A stretch of 64,000 nt of DNA from Carboxylicivirga marina (GTDB lineage: Bacteria > Bacteroidota > Bacteroidia > Bacteroidales > Marinilabiliaceae). The notes under the pieces are model-generated. The model did no database searches. It was not told the DNA's origin and was given only the letters and a program-made list of their open reading frames with translations. The stretch lies in assembly GCF_016612505.1 (NCBI RefSeq), contig NZ_JAENRR010000009.1, positions 62,001 to 126,000 of the forward strand. Reading direction: 5' to 3'. Of this stretch, positions 41,301-50,631 are shown in pieces. Numbering within the stretch: position 1 is the stretch's first letter; each line of letters starts with the position of its first letter. Position numbers and translations under genes: made by a program.

Positions 41301-42926
41301 GTCAGACACCCCAAAGGGTATTGGGTTTGGGTTAATTCGCGAGGTAAAGTCGTTCAATGGTCGCATGATGGGAAACCTGTTCGCATGAGTGGGACTCAGA
41401 TAGATATGACAGAAAAAAAACATGCAGAAATGAAACTGCATGAAAAAGTGATCGAATACGAATGCTTAAATGAGGAATACAAAAAGCTAAATGAAGAATT
41501 AGAACATAGCAAAGAGAACCTTGAAGAACTCGTTTTAACAAGAACTTCAGAGCTAGTGGTTGCTAAAGAAAAAGCAGAAATGGCCAGCAAGGCAAAAGGT
41601 GACTTTATTGCTAATATGAGCCATGAATTAAGAACACCGTTAAATGCTATCCTAGGTTATGCACATATTCTGCAAAAGGATACAAATATCAATAATAAAC
41701 AGCGTAAAAGCCTTTTAACAATTCATCAAAGTGGTCAACACCTGCTTGACATGATCAATGAAATATTAGATTATGGAAAGATGGATGCCAAAAAGCTTTC
41801 AATAGAGGCAGAGGTAGTGAACTTGTCAGATGTTCTGCAAAGCGTATTGGAAATAATTAAAATTAAGGCTGAAGAGAAGCAACTTTATCTTAATTATGAG
41901 CCTGCCTTTAATGTGAATTCTTTGGTGAAAATTGATGCTCGGAGATTAAAACAAATACTGTTAAACCTTCTGAGTAATGGCGTTAAGTATACAAATGCGG
42001 GTGGTGTCACTCTTAAAATTAATGTGATACAGCAAAAAACCTCCATGTTGGAGCTTACTGTTATTGATACGGGAATTGGAATAAAAGAAGAACATGCCGA
42101 GAAGGTATTTGAACCATTTACTCAAAACCTTAAAGATAAAAAGTTTGTGGAAGGTACTGGCCTGGGCCTGCCTATTACACGCGAATTAGTTCTACTAATG
42201 GGCGGAACCATTCAATTACAGCAGAATAAAACAGAGGGAAGTACATTTGTAGTAGAATTACCAATTAAGTTTATCAGCGACTATGGAATTGAGAAGCAAT
42301 CGGTTGCAAAAGCTAATGTAATTGGTTATACAGGAGAAAAACAATCGATTTTAATAGTGGATGATAACCAGGCGAATAGTAGCTTATTAAAGGACTATTT
42401 AACACCTTTAGGTTTTAATGTTCAATTATCATCCAATACAAACGATGCAATTGGTTTGAATACCAAGCGGTCATTTGACTTAATCATTCTGGATTTTATG
42501 ATGCCTGATAAAGATGGTTTGGATTTGTTACACGAACTTCCTGCAAAAAGACCGAAAGTACTTGGGGTATCTGCCACCTTAACGAATGCCGACAAGAGAA
42601 ATGTGTTTGAAAATAAATGTGATGCATTTCTTTGTAAACCTATCGATCTTTCTGTTTTACTTGGTAAAATTGAGTATCTGCTACCAATCGAATTGCAATA
42701 TGAACACCACGAAATCATAGAATCAATTGACTTTGTTCTGCCTGATAGCAATGTATTGGAAGCTGTAAAAGAATATGCTTTATTAGGTGATTTTAATTCT
42801 ATTGAAAACATATTGTCAGAGATGGATGAAAATAAGTGGTCCTTATTTATCAGTAAGGTGAATGAGGCAATTGCTAAGTATGATGATGATACCATTATTG
42901 ACTTATGTACCATGTCAATATCATAA
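38310..42926 (+). CDS. Giant hybrid sensor kinase with tandemly duplicated PAS modules
   Basis: 1538 aa, no membrane segment seen. An N-terminal PAS-like region is followed by two copies of a 438-residue module, each made of PAS_3 (QEELFRLA, NDGVWDW), a coiled linker (VDENLSLYEEYRTINEEL), a PAS (SEAFALYEI or NNAFALYHV) and a second PAS_3 (GTNAGTWDW, GHWVWIQSKGK or GYWVWVNSRGK). At the DNA level the copies are 38820-40133 and 40134-41447, in register with no net indel. HisKA follows (H1105 in NMSHELRTPLN), then an ATPase with VIDTGIGIKEE and GTGLGLPI, and a receiver with D1395 in ILDFMMPDKDG. The receiver's output is unknown, perhaps phosphorelay. It lies 82 bp after the preceding kinase gene. 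Confidence 0.9.
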   Translation: MKMFTRMNEQQNRIKQLEDSNKTLEYTLQRYQQFFKLSAEGIHLWQFKEAINLDKSYNEQVDLCLKNMILSDCNQEFASAYGYKGIDQIIGITLVELLQDEDLAKSLIKSLVNKEYRWVNFQTKESDIEGNTLYFRNNIVGEVKDNHLHYLWGTQIDITEQKTTSLELDRQEELFRLAVKAGNDGVWDWRLETNEVYFSKRYMEMLGYGEHELGGSLSTFESLIYHEDAKRVFSHISEFIKGEGETYQTEFRMVHKDGHLVNIMARGFLMRNEYGKVYRVVGTHVDLTERYQIESRLRQQVDENLSLYEEYRTINEELHEKNNDLLAIEEELRANNEELYSTNNLLSESEEKYRALFENMSEAFALYEIVLDEQKNVIDYVTRDANATYLAYMQMTKEQVIGLKHSQMVPEGAHSDESWLNLLKQVAFDGISARIVRQAQYNEQYYEGNLYCPRKGYVAVVFHDITQDVLSHREINSIRKRNQFVIEGTNAGTWDWDVQTGKQVLNNRWAEIIGYSLNELKPTSLKTWEESLHPEDIRIAEVEIGKLLNKEIENYDVEFRQKHKEGHWVWIQSKGKVVEWSLSGEPIRVSGIHIDISKQKEAALELKEQEELFRLALEASNDGVWDWNLENDKVFWSKRYKEIIGFKDTEIEASLDALKDLVHVEDFNNVMSPVREFIKGKLPRYKVEFRMRHKKGHYVPIVANGYLLRDDNDKPYRIIGTHHDLTERYNSEKRLREQVDENLSLYEEYRTINEELHRKNNDLLATEEELKANNEELYLTNEQLGKSEERYRSLFDNMNNAFALYHVICDDKGKVIDYQPEDINGVYVQYVQKTKQEALNLKESELIPMNARLEDEWLELIEQVALQGISAKVVRHDPYDEHYYEANLFSPHKGYFAAIFKDVTSEVESYRQLEESKLRNDFILAGTNAGTWDWNIENQKFIVNKQFLNVLGLPEDKLVISEAEIRSSIHDDDLVKVDSELSKHLRGEAENYNIEFRVRHPKGYWVWVNSRGKVVQWSHDGKPVRMSGTQIDMTEKKHAEMKLHEKVIEYECLNEEYKKLNEELEHSKENLEELVLTRTSELVVAKEKAEMASKAKGDFIANMSHELRTPLNAILGYAHILQKDTNINNKQRKSLLTIHQSGQHLLDMINEILDYGKMDAKKLSIEAEVVNLSDVLQSVLEIIKIKAEEKQLYLNYEPAFNVNSLVKIDARRLKQILLNLLSNGVKYTNAGGVTLKINVIQQKTSMLELTVIDTGIGIKEEHAEKVFEPFTQNLKDKKFVEGTGLGLPITRELVLLMGGTIQLQQNKTEGSTFVVELPIKFISDYGIEKQSVAKANVIGYTGEKQSILIVDDNQANSSLLKDYLTPLGFNVQLSSNTNDAIGLNTKRSFDLIILDFMMPDKDGLDLLHELPAKRPKVLGVSATLTNADKRNVFENKCDAFLCKPIDLSVLLGKIEYLLPIELQYEHHEIIESIDFVLPDSNVLEAVKEYALLGDFNSIENILSEMDENKWSLFISKVNEAIAKYDDDTIIDLCTMSIS

Positions 42927-42938
42927 ATAGTTTTTGAA

Positions 42939-45545
42939 ATGAATTCGACAGCATACAATAAAATATTAATTGTTGATGACACGCCTTCTGTCATTGATAT
43001 CATTAGAGAAATCCTTATACGAGCAGGTTACGAAGTGGCCATTGCCACCTCAGGAGAGAAGGCTCTTAAAAAGCTGGATGTAATTCATCCCGATTTAATA
43101 TTAATGGATATCATGATGCCCGGAATGGATGGTTATGAAACATGTCAGGCTATTAAGAAAAATAAAGCATTTTCAGATGTTCCAATAATATTTGTTTCTG
43201 CCTTAAGTAATTCATTTGATAAAGTAAAAGCATTTAAAAGTGGTGGTGTCGATTATGTGCCGAAGCCAATCAATGATGAAGAGCTTTTAATGCGTATTGA
43301 TGTGCACTTAAAGAATGCAGCATATCGAGCAGATATTGAAAGCCTGAATAGAAAACTTGATAAAAAGGTTAAGAAGCGAACCCTTGAACTTCAGCTTTCA
43401 AATAAAGAATTAATAGGCAAAAATATAGAACTTAACCAATTATCGAAAGAATTAAAAGAAGGTAAAAAGAGTCTTCAATTGGTAATTGAAGGAGCTGAAT
43501 TAGGGACTTTTGAGCTTGACTTAACCAAGAGAACAATCAAGTATAATAAAATTGCAGCATTAACTTTAGGATACCAGGAAGGTTTGAAAGAACCTGATTT
43601 AGAGTTTTGGCTCGCGCTTGTGCACCCCGATGATCTATATATAATAAAAGATGTTCTTAATATAGAACACTGTCGTAGCAATGAGCATTTTGATATGTGT
43701 TATCGGATTAAACACCTTAATGGACAATGGATATGGCATCATGTCAAAGGGAAGATCAAGTACTCAATAGATGGAGAACCGATAAGTGCCAGTGCGATAA
43801 TTATTGATGTAACAGAGCAAAAGACATCGGAAGTAGCCTTATTAGATAGTGAAAAGAAATTTAGAATATTATCGAATTTTACCAGTGAAGGTATTTTTAT
43901 TCATAATAATGGGACGGTTGTAGAATGTAATCAGGCTTTCGTTAAGTTAATGGAGATGGAATCAAAGACCAATATCATAGGTAAGCCTATTCCATTTAAT
44001 AAAGTTGTTCCCGGAGATCGTGAAAAGGTAATGGTCAACATGAAGAATAAGTATGTTGGAACAACTGAAATCATTATAGAAAGAAACAATGGTGATTTAA
44101 ATACTTTGGAGCTGGAAACAAGTGATATTAACTACCAGGGTGAAGAAATGCGTTTAGTAGCATTGCGAAATATTACCACGCAAAAGCAGGAACAGCACCT
44201 GACTCAAAAGCGACTGAACCTTCTGGAGATGTATCCAAAAGTAAATTTGGAGCAACTATTAATTATTATTCTGAATGATTTAGTGGAGCTGATAGCATGT
44301 GATGGGGCCATCCTTTTACCTTTTAAAGAAGCATTGTATTATGACACTATTCAGACCTGGTCAAGTTCGTTAAGTGATAAGCTGGTCAACAAGAAACCAA
44401 TAAGTATTTCACTCGATTTAAAGCCTGAGATTAACAATTGTATTAAGACTAAAAAGCCAATATTGGTAGAGAACTTATCGAATGACGGTTTGGATATTTA
44501 CAATAGTTTATTGTATCCCGTTGTTCGATCCGGGCAGGTTGTTTCTATTATGCATTTCATCAATAAAGCAAAAGGATTTACTGCCTCGGATATACTACTG
44601 GTAGATCAAATAATTGATTGGTACAGAGAAACAGCAGAACGTAAACGGACAGAGTATGAATTGCAATTAAGTGAACAGCGTTTTGAAAATATTTTTAAGA
44701 ATAGTTTAACTCCCATGTTGCTTATAGAACCTTCAACAGGTGAGATAACAAATGGAAATACTGCAGCAGCAAACTTATATAAATGTACGTCTGAACAACT
44801 AAATAAAAGGTACTTTTATAGCTTGAATAATTGCCCAAGGCGCTCTACGATAAAAAAGCTGCAAGAGGTCGTTAGCGGAAAAAGCAACAGCTTTAAGTTT
44901 GTACAAAAAATAAATGAAGAAAAAACCATTCATGTTGAAGTGTTTTTTAGCTTAATAAAAGGGGTACAAGGTGATATTTTATTTTCGATTGTTATCGACC
45001 AAACAAAGGAATTTGTATCAAAGAATGAATTACTTAAAGTTAACAGACGTTTAAAAGGCTTGGATAATATAGTGCATTACAATGCAACATCTATTCATGG
45101 TTTATTAGATTATGCGGTTGACGAAGTGAAACAATACACATTAGCCAATCGGGCTTATCTTTTTATGTATCAAAAGACTAGTAATGTGTTTGTTTTGAGT
45201 AATTTTGACAAAGAAATTCGATTAACACATACTTTCAAAGGAGAAGACAATGCTCAACAAGTAAGTATATTAAACAGGGCTGTGTTTCAAAAGAAAATTA
45301 TTATTGACAGTGGTAAATTTAACGATGAAGAATTAGCTGTTAACAAAGAAGATAATTCATACTACTTCACTGCTGCAATACCTATTATTTTTGAAGACCA
45401 AGTCGAAGCTGTTATATGGTTGGGGCGACAAAGTCGCGCCTTTGAGTATTTTGAATTGGAACAGGTTAGCTTGTTGTTGGAAACAACCTGGTTATTAGTA
45501 GAGAAACAGCAACTACAGGAACGTATGGAGGCATTAAGTTCTTAA
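42939..45545 (+). CDS. Receiver-PAS-GAF sensory protein without kinase domain
   Basis: 868 aa. An intact receiver (LIVDDTP, D57 in LILMDIMMPG, PKPINDEE) is followed by a coiled coil (KKRTLELQLSNKELIGK), a PAS_3 (ELGTFELDL, WIWHHVKGK), a PAS (GIFIHNNGTVVECNQAF), a GAF domain (ACDGAILLPFK), a PAS (NSLTPMLLIEPSTGEITNGN) and a final GAF (YTLANRAYLFMYQ, AAIPIIFEDQVEAVIW). The protein stops right after the last GAF helix, with no HisKA, cyclase or DNA-binding domain. It starts 12 bp after the giant kinase gene, so it may receive phosphoryl groups from it and act by protein contact, or it may have lost its kinase part. Confidence 0.85.
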   Translation: MNSTAYNKILIVDDTPSVIDIIREILIRAGYEVAIATSGEKALKKLDVIHPDLILMDIMMPGMDGYETCQAIKKNKAFSDVPIIFVSALSNSFDKVKAFKSGGVDYVPKPINDEELLMRIDVHLKNAAYRADIESLNRKLDKKVKKRTLELQLSNKELIGKNIELNQLSKELKEGKKSLQLVIEGAELGTFELDLTKRTIKYNKIAALTLGYQEGLKEPDLEFWLALVHPDDLYIIKDVLNIEHCRSNEHFDMCYRIKHLNGQWIWHHVKGKIKYSIDGEPISASAIIIDVTEQKTSEVALLDSEKKFRILSNFTSEGIFIHNNGTVVECNQAFVKLMEMESKTNIIGKPIPFNKVVPGDREKVMVNMKNKYVGTTEIIIERNNGDLNTLELETSDINYQGEEMRLVALRNITTQKQEQHLTQKRLNLLEMYPKVNLEQLLIIILNDLVELIACDGAILLPFKEALYYDTIQTWSSSLSDKLVNKKPISISLDLKPEINNCIKTKKPILVENLSNDGLDIYNSLLYPVVRSGQVVSIMHFINKAKGFTASDILLVDQIIDWYRETAERKRTEYELQLSEQRFENIFKNSLTPMLLIEPSTGEITNGNTAAANLYKCTSEQLNKRYFYSLNNCPRRSTIKKLQEVVSGKSNSFKFVQKINEEKTIHVEVFFSLIKGVQGDILFSIVIDQTKEFVSKNELLKVNRRLKGLDNIVHYNATSIHGLLDYAVDEVKQYTLANRAYLFMYQKTSNVFVLSNFDKEIRLTHTFKGEDNAQQVSILNRAVFQKKIIIDSGKFNDEELAVNKEDNSYYFTAAIPIIFEDQVEAVIWLGRQSRAFEYFELEQVSLLLETTWLLVEKQQLQERMEALSS

Positions 45546-45705
45546 TCCTTCAATTTGGTTTACATTAATTGATACCGAAAATTGCTTATTTAGAATGAGT
45601 GCTAAAGGAGCTTGCAAGTCTTTGTACATAAAGGTTATTGAATCTAAATTATAAAAGTGTTTAAACTAACTCTCACAAAATATACCGCGTTTATTTGAGC
45701 ATTAG

Positions 45706-45713
45706 TATATTTG
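45706..45713 (+). promoter_or_regulatory. -7 promoter box TATATTTG for the hemerythrin gene
   Basis: TATATTTG matches the Bacteroidota -7 consensus TAnnTTTG and lies 40 bp upstream of the ATG at 45753. No good TTTG lies at the usual -33 distance, so this is a partial match. Confidence 0.45.
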
Positions 45714-45752
45714 CGGCCAACAACCTATCTCACCATCAATAAAAAGTGGGGA

Positions 45753-46151
45753 ATGAAAATGGATGGTCGATTACAATTGCTACAGGAAGAAATAGGATTG
45801 CAACATGCTAATTTGGTAGCTATTGCCGAGAATATAAAACTGTCAATCAGTGAGGATATTAAGCACAGTTATGTCTATGCATTGGCAATGCGTTTACTTA
45901 ATTTAGCCGAGTTACACTTCGCTACGGAAGAGGAGCTGATGAAAATAATTCAATATAAGGGATTGAATGAGCATTGTTTGGCGCATAAGACAATTGTTCT
46001 TGCTCTTAGAGAGAAAATAACAGTTTTAACTCCTGATATGGAAACCTATTATGATTTGGTTTCTAGTGTGAATGACTGGCTAATTGAACATATGCAGCAG
46101 GAAGATAAAGTCTTAACTGAGCATTTAGATAGTTGTGGTTATAAGAGATAG
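45753..46151 (+). CDS. Bacteriohemerythrin (single-domain, O2-binding)
   Basis: A stand-alone di-iron protein that binds oxygen reversibly in the cytoplasm; the family serves oxygen sensing, storage or delivery. From the ATG at 45753 (132 aa, preceded by GTGGGGA) it carries the ligand set: His in GLQHANL, H-x3-E in HFATEEE, two His in EHCLAHK, and H-x4-D in HMQQED. The frame stays open to a TTG at 45711 but that overlaps the predicted -7 box, so the shorter start is preferred. Flanked by a PAS/GAF signalling protein and a chemoreceptor gene, it may report oxygen to one of them. Confidence 0.88.
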   Translation: MKMDGRLQLLQEEIGLQHANLVAIAENIKLSISEDIKHSYVYALAMRLLNLAELHFATEEELMKIIQYKGLNEHCLAHKTIVLALREKITVLTPDMETYYDLVSSVNDWLIEHMQQEDKVLTEHLDSCGYKR

Positions 46152-46557
46152 AATTATAGGGTTTTATGATTGATTGTGTTCTATTTCTTAAAACATTGTA
46201 ACAACCCATTCAAGCGCTTTAATGCAAAGGTAATAGTTCGAAAGTTTGGTAGTATTTGAAAACCTAAGTTTAAAAGTTTAAGTGTTTGAATATAATTCTC
46301 TCCAATAACCTAAAAGAACGATAATACATTGGGTAGTTAAATGCATTTAATTACTATCTACTAGATAGGTAATACCATACTTTAAATCTCATTCAGTAGT
46401 ACTAAAGGGTTGTGAAAAACAGCAATAATAGGGGGTGTTATCGCTGAAACATTCCATTACTTTCGCAGTAGAATTAATTGAGTAATTAATCTTCCATATA
46501 GCATATAAGTATTTGGAAATGTATTAGATGTGATTTTTTGCTAATAACTATTTTGAT
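46152..46557. other. 406-bp intergenic region upstream of a chemoreceptor gene
   Basis: No ORF seen. Contains TAAAGGGTTGT at 46403-46413 followed by GGGTGTTA at 46433-46440, elements that also occur upstream of the CheW-porin-MCP unit. No convincing TAnnTTTG box was found; TTACTTTCG near 46466 is a near miss. Confidence 0.45.
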
Positions 46558-47664
46558 ATGAACAACTTACTATTTGTAGCTTTATTGTTAATCGCTAATT
46601 TGCCTGTTTGTTATCTGATTTTAAAGGCAATGTTTAAAAAGTCATTTTTAACCAATGTATTTTTTGCAGTCACTGTGTATGTCTTATTGGTTCTTTGGTT
46701 GGGGTTTTACACTGGTCAAGCAGGAATAAAATCATTGTTCTGGGTATTACCAATTGCATATGTAGTAGGATTAAGCATGTATCAGGTAATTAAAACGAGT
46801 GTGCAAAAACCATTGGAGAATGCTATTTCCAATCTTCAGAATGTTGCAGGAGGTGATTTGACCATAAAAACAGAACAATCAGATAAACAAGATGAATTAG
46901 GGAATTTGACAAATTCATTAGCCTCTTTAGTGGCTAATTTAAGAATGACCATTGCTGATATTTCAACTGGAGCCAATCAATTAGCCAATGCAAGTAATGA
47001 AGTCCGAATCACAGCAAATCAACTTTCTGATGGGGCCAGTGAGCAAGCTGCATCAGTGGAAGAAGTTTCATCAACAATGGAAGAAATGGCCACGAACATT
47101 CAGCAGAATAGCTCCAATGCCAATCAAACCGGTTCCTATTCAAAAGAAGCTAGTTTAGGTATTAAAGATGTTTCTGTAAAATCGGATCGAGCGGTGAAGG
47201 CGAATGCTACCATAAAAGAGCGTATTGAAATCATTAATTCAATTGCTGATAAAACAGACCTATTGGCTATTAATGCTGCTGTTGAAGCAGCCAGAGCCGG
47301 GGAACATGGTAAGGGTTTTGCTATTGTAGCTGGAGAGGTCCGCAAATTGGCAGAAACCAGTAAAAAAGCAGCCGATGAAATTATTGAACACAGTGAGCTA
47401 GGGTATCAGACTATATCAGAGGCAGTAAGTGTATTAAGTAAAACGACACCAATAGTTGAAAAAACATCACATTTAGTTGAAGAAATTGCGATTGCCAGCA
47501 GTGAACAAGCGCATGGTACTAACCAGGTTAACGTAGCAGTTCAACAGTTGAATACCATTACACAACAAAATGCTGGTTATTCACAAGAGCTTGCAAAATA
47601 TGCCGTTGCTTTGGAAGAACAGGCCGATCAGCTAAGAAACCGAATAGCTGTATTTAAGATATAG
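46558..47664 (+). CDS. Methyl-accepting chemotaxis protein without periplasmic domain
   Basis: 368 aa. Three closely spaced hydrophobic segments (residues about 3-25, 30-51 and 59-76) give a membrane anchor with almost no periplasmic loop. A HAMP-like stretch ([22 protein letters not shown]) and a signalling coiled coil follow. The hairpin tip shows the conserved [20 protein letters not shown] block that contacts CheA and CheW. Without an extracytoplasmic sensor it probably senses membrane state or a cytoplasmic signal; the adjacent bacteriohemerythrin gene makes oxygen or redox a candidate. It lacks the C-terminal tail found in two of the other MCPs here. Confidence 0.9.
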   Translation: MNNLLFVALLLIANLPVCYLILKAMFKKSFLTNVFFAVTVYVLLVLWLGFYTGQAGIKSLFWVLPIAYVVGLSMYQVIKTSVQKPLENAISNLQNVAGGDLTIKTEQSDKQDELGNLTNSLASLVANLRMTIADISTGANQLANASNEVRITANQLSDGASEQAASVEEVSSTMEEMATNIQQNSSNANQTGSYSKEASLGIKDVSVKSDRAVKANATIKERIEIINSIADKTDLLAINAAVEAARAGEHGKGFAIVAGEVRKLAETSKKAADEIIEHSELGYQTISEAVSVLSKTTPIVEKTSHLVEEIAIASSEQAHGTNQVNVAVQQLNTITQQNAGYSQELAKYAVALEEQADQLRNRIAVFKI

Positions 47665-47717
47665 AAAGAATGCACGATTAAGAGACCTAGTATAATTATA
47701 TGGTATAATTATTATTA

Positions 47718-47749
47718 AAAGCCATGGAAGCCATTTTCCATAGCTTTTT
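47718..47749 (+). terminator. Rho-independent terminator after the MCP gene
   Basis: AAAGCCATGGAA (47718-47729) pairs with TTCCATAGCTTT (47736-47747) with one mismatch, around GCCATT, followed by a T-run. It lies 54 bp after the MCP stop. Confidence 0.75.
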
Positions 47750-47936
47750 CATAATGCAGGTATTCAATGATTTGAATTTGATTGTTTACTAATTCCTGTT
47801 AAGGTATGTTAAAGTGAAATAATAAGAACGTCATCTGGAAACCAAATTTATATGAATTCGTTACTGATGTTGTTAATCCAATACATAAGACCACTATAGA
47901 ATTTTGATAAAGTATTTAACCTGAATATAGTTATTA

Positions 47937-50579
47937 ATGCAAATACTTATAATCGACAACAATCGAATAGAGCGAGCACAGGTTGTCAGAAAAATAAAAG
48001 AGGTAACATCTTGTGTTATTCATGAGTCAGAAACATTATTAGATAGTAGAAATGCCATAAGTAAACATGCAATCAAATTGGTAATTGCAGCTTCAAACTT
48101 TAATGCTGTTAATATCATTAATAATATTAAAAAGAAATTTGATTTACCTGTTATTATTATATCTAAAAATTGCAATACCCATGAAGCTGTGGATGCTATT
48201 AGAGCTGGAGCTCACGATTATGTACTAGCGAATAATTCAGGTATTTCGAGGTTAATAAAACAAGTATGGGAATTAGAGAAAGTCGAATTAACAGATAACA
48301 AGAACTTAGAAGGGCATTTATCAATTGTACATGAAGATGTGCTTACGTGTCAAAGTCAAAGTGACCTTACGGGTTTTATGGAGCGCTATCGCTTGTTTTT
48401 CAAAAATATGGTGAATGGCGCAGCATTATACAAAGCCATCGTTAATGCCAAGGGAGAAATAATAGATTTTATTCTGGAAGAAGTGAATCCATCATTCATC
48501 AAGTTTACTGGCTTGGATGACATCAATTTGACTCAATATCGACTTAGTCATATTATGAGTTCATTGGATGATATTAATTTTAAAAGTAAACTAGAAGCAT
48601 ATGCTCTGGTTACAAAAACGGGTGTTAGTAAGGAGTTTATTCATTATTCTAAGGGTTTAAACAAATGGTTTAAAATATTTGCATTCAGACCATGTTCTGG
48701 TTATTTAGCTTCCATCGCTGAAGATATAACGGAACAGTACTTTATGAATGAAAAGCTGAAGCTGGAACGAAAGAAAGCCCTCAATGTCATCGAAGGTAAT
48801 TTGGCAGGAACATGGGAGTGGAGTCTCAAGGATGATTCAGTGCAAATAAATGCATATTGGAAGCATCGACTGGGATATAATTTGGATGAACTTGGGGAGT
48901 TGACCAGAAGGACTTGGGAGGCCTTAATACACCCTGATGGAAGGCAAAGTGTCGTTAATGTAGTCGATAGGTTCATCAATCAGGAAATTGAACATTTTAA
49001 TGTAGAATTTCAGCAACAGAAAAAAGATGGAAGCTGGATCTGGGTGAATGCACGTGGTAAAATCGTTGATAGAGATGTCAATATGCACCCAAAGCAGGTT
49101 GCCGGAACTTTAATTGATATTACTGTTAAAAAAGAATTAGAATTACGTTTGCTGGAAAATGAAAATCGCTTGCAAGTCATATTTGATCATGCTCCGGCGA
49201 CCATGTTTGTTGTTGATGACGCAGGCAAAGTTCTTAAGGTGAACCAAACAGGTATGCGGACCAATAAATTAGCCAATAGTAATATTTCAAACCTAAAAAA
49301 AGGTGATGTAGTACAGTGTGCAAATGCGAATACGACCAAGGAAGGATGCGGGACAACATCTTTTTGTGATGATTGCAAGTTGCGATTATTTGTGATGGAT
49401 GTTGTTAAAACTGAAAAACAAAAGCTGGCTCAGGAAATAACTTTGCAGGTTTATAGTAATGGTCAATTGGAAAATAAATATTTCTTAGCATCGGCTTCTC
49501 AATTAACTGATAATTTTAAGGTGAATTACCTGATAACACTGGTTGATATTAGTGATCAGAAAAAGCAGGAACAAGAATTGAAGGAGAGCAACATCCGTTT
49601 TAAACAATTGGCTGAGAACTCTTCAGAAGGTATTCTCGTACATAAAAATGGGGTAGTAGTCAATACCAATGCAGCGATATCTAAATTATCAGGTTACAAT
49701 AGTGAAGAATTGAATTTAAAGGTCATTAAGGAGGCTATTCCGGTTAAATATCATCACCTTTTAGACTTTAATTCATTGTTAGATGTATCTGATAATTACG
49801 AAATAGAACTGTTGCATAAAGATGGGTATCTGGTACCAGTTGAAATTAAATCGAGAAAAATCTCAGACAATGAAAAAGGCTTAAGGGTGGTATCAGTGAA
49901 AGATATGCGCGAAAGTAAGCGAATTAGGGAACGAATTGCGAAAGCGGCTATTGAAGCGGAGGAGTTAGAAAGACAGCGTATATCACAGGAACTTCATGAT
50001 GGACTCGGACCATTATTGTCTATGATAAAGATGCTCAACCAAGCCTACTTAAACACCATTAACCCTATTCAACGTCGAAAGCTGAGCAAACAATTGAATG
50101 ATAATATAGAGGCTGCTTTGAAGCATAATTCAGAATTATCACGAAATCTGTTTCCACAATTGTTAAATGACTTTGGTTTACAGTCGGCAGTTGAACAAAT
50201 GCTAAAAAATATCAGATCGGCTTCGGGTATTGGATGCCATTCTGAGTTTAAATTGCAGGCACGCCTACCAAGGGTTATTGAGTTAACATTTTACCGAATA
50301 ATAGCAGAGTTAATCAATAATACCATAAAGCACACAACCGCCACTTGTATCGATATTGAAATAAGCGAACAAAACGACTGCGCTGTCTTGAATTTTTACA
50401 ATGATGGTGACGTTTTTGATTTTGATAAGATTAAAACAGGGCATAAGGGCATGGGCTTGTTCAATGTTTATAACCGGGTGAAAGCTTTGAATGGTAACCT
50501 AATATTTCAAGCCCATGAAGTACGTGGTATTAATTATTCAATTGACTTACCGTTAAGCTTGGAGAGTTTAAAAAATTAA
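47937..50579 (+). CDS. Sensor histidine kinase with degenerate receiver and multiple PAS domains (HisKA_3 type)
   Basis: 880 aa, soluble. The N-terminal receiver-like domain (LIIDNNRIE) has Ala (A52, in LVIAAS) at the phospho-acceptor position and no conserved KP motif, so it cannot be phosphorylated in the usual way. A PAS, a PAS_3 (AGTWEWSLKDD, GSWIWVNARGK), a PAS with a four-cysteine cluster (C461-x9-C471-x5-C477-x2-C480) and another PAS (GILVHKNGVVVNTNAAI) follow. HisKA_3 has H687 in QELHDGLGPLL. The ATPase has NNTIKHTTA and GMGLFNV, but the loop usually reading DNGxG is FYNDGDVFDF, which is weak. The NarL-type regulator gene 52 bp downstream is the likely partner. Confidence 0.88.
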   Translation: MQILIIDNNRIERAQVVRKIKEVTSCVIHESETLLDSRNAISKHAIKLVIAASNFNAVNIINNIKKKFDLPVIIISKNCNTHEAVDAIRAGAHDYVLANNSGISRLIKQVWELEKVELTDNKNLEGHLSIVHEDVLTCQSQSDLTGFMERYRLFFKNMVNGAALYKAIVNAKGEIIDFILEEVNPSFIKFTGLDDINLTQYRLSHIMSSLDDINFKSKLEAYALVTKTGVSKEFIHYSKGLNKWFKIFAFRPCSGYLASIAEDITEQYFMNEKLKLERKKALNVIEGNLAGTWEWSLKDDSVQINAYWKHRLGYNLDELGELTRRTWEALIHPDGRQSVVNVVDRFINQEIEHFNVEFQQQKKDGSWIWVNARGKIVDRDVNMHPKQVAGTLIDITVKKELELRLLENENRLQVIFDHAPATMFVVDDAGKVLKVNQTGMRTNKLANSNISNLKKGDVVQCANANTTKEGCGTTSFCDDCKLRLFVMDVVKTEKQKLAQEITLQVYSNGQLENKYFLASASQLTDNFKVNYLITLVDISDQKKQEQELKESNIRFKQLAENSSEGILVHKNGVVVNTNAAISKLSGYNSEELNLKVIKEAIPVKYHHLLDFNSLLDVSDNYEIELLHKDGYLVPVEIKSRKISDNEKGLRVVSVKDMRESKRIRERIAKAAIEAEELERQRISQELHDGLGPLLSMIKMLNQAYLNTINPIQRRKLSKQLNDNIEAALKHNSELSRNLFPQLLNDFGLQSAVEQMLKNIRSASGIGCHSEFKLQARLPRVIELTFYRIIAELINNTIKHTTATCIDIEISEQNDCAVLNFYNDGDVFDFDKIKTGHKGMGLFNVYNRVKALNGNLIFQAHEVRGINYSIDLPLSLESLKN

Positions 50580-50631
50580 TCCTTACTTTTTTGAAGAATA
50601 TTTACGTTCTTTAGGTATAAACAAGCAGAGA

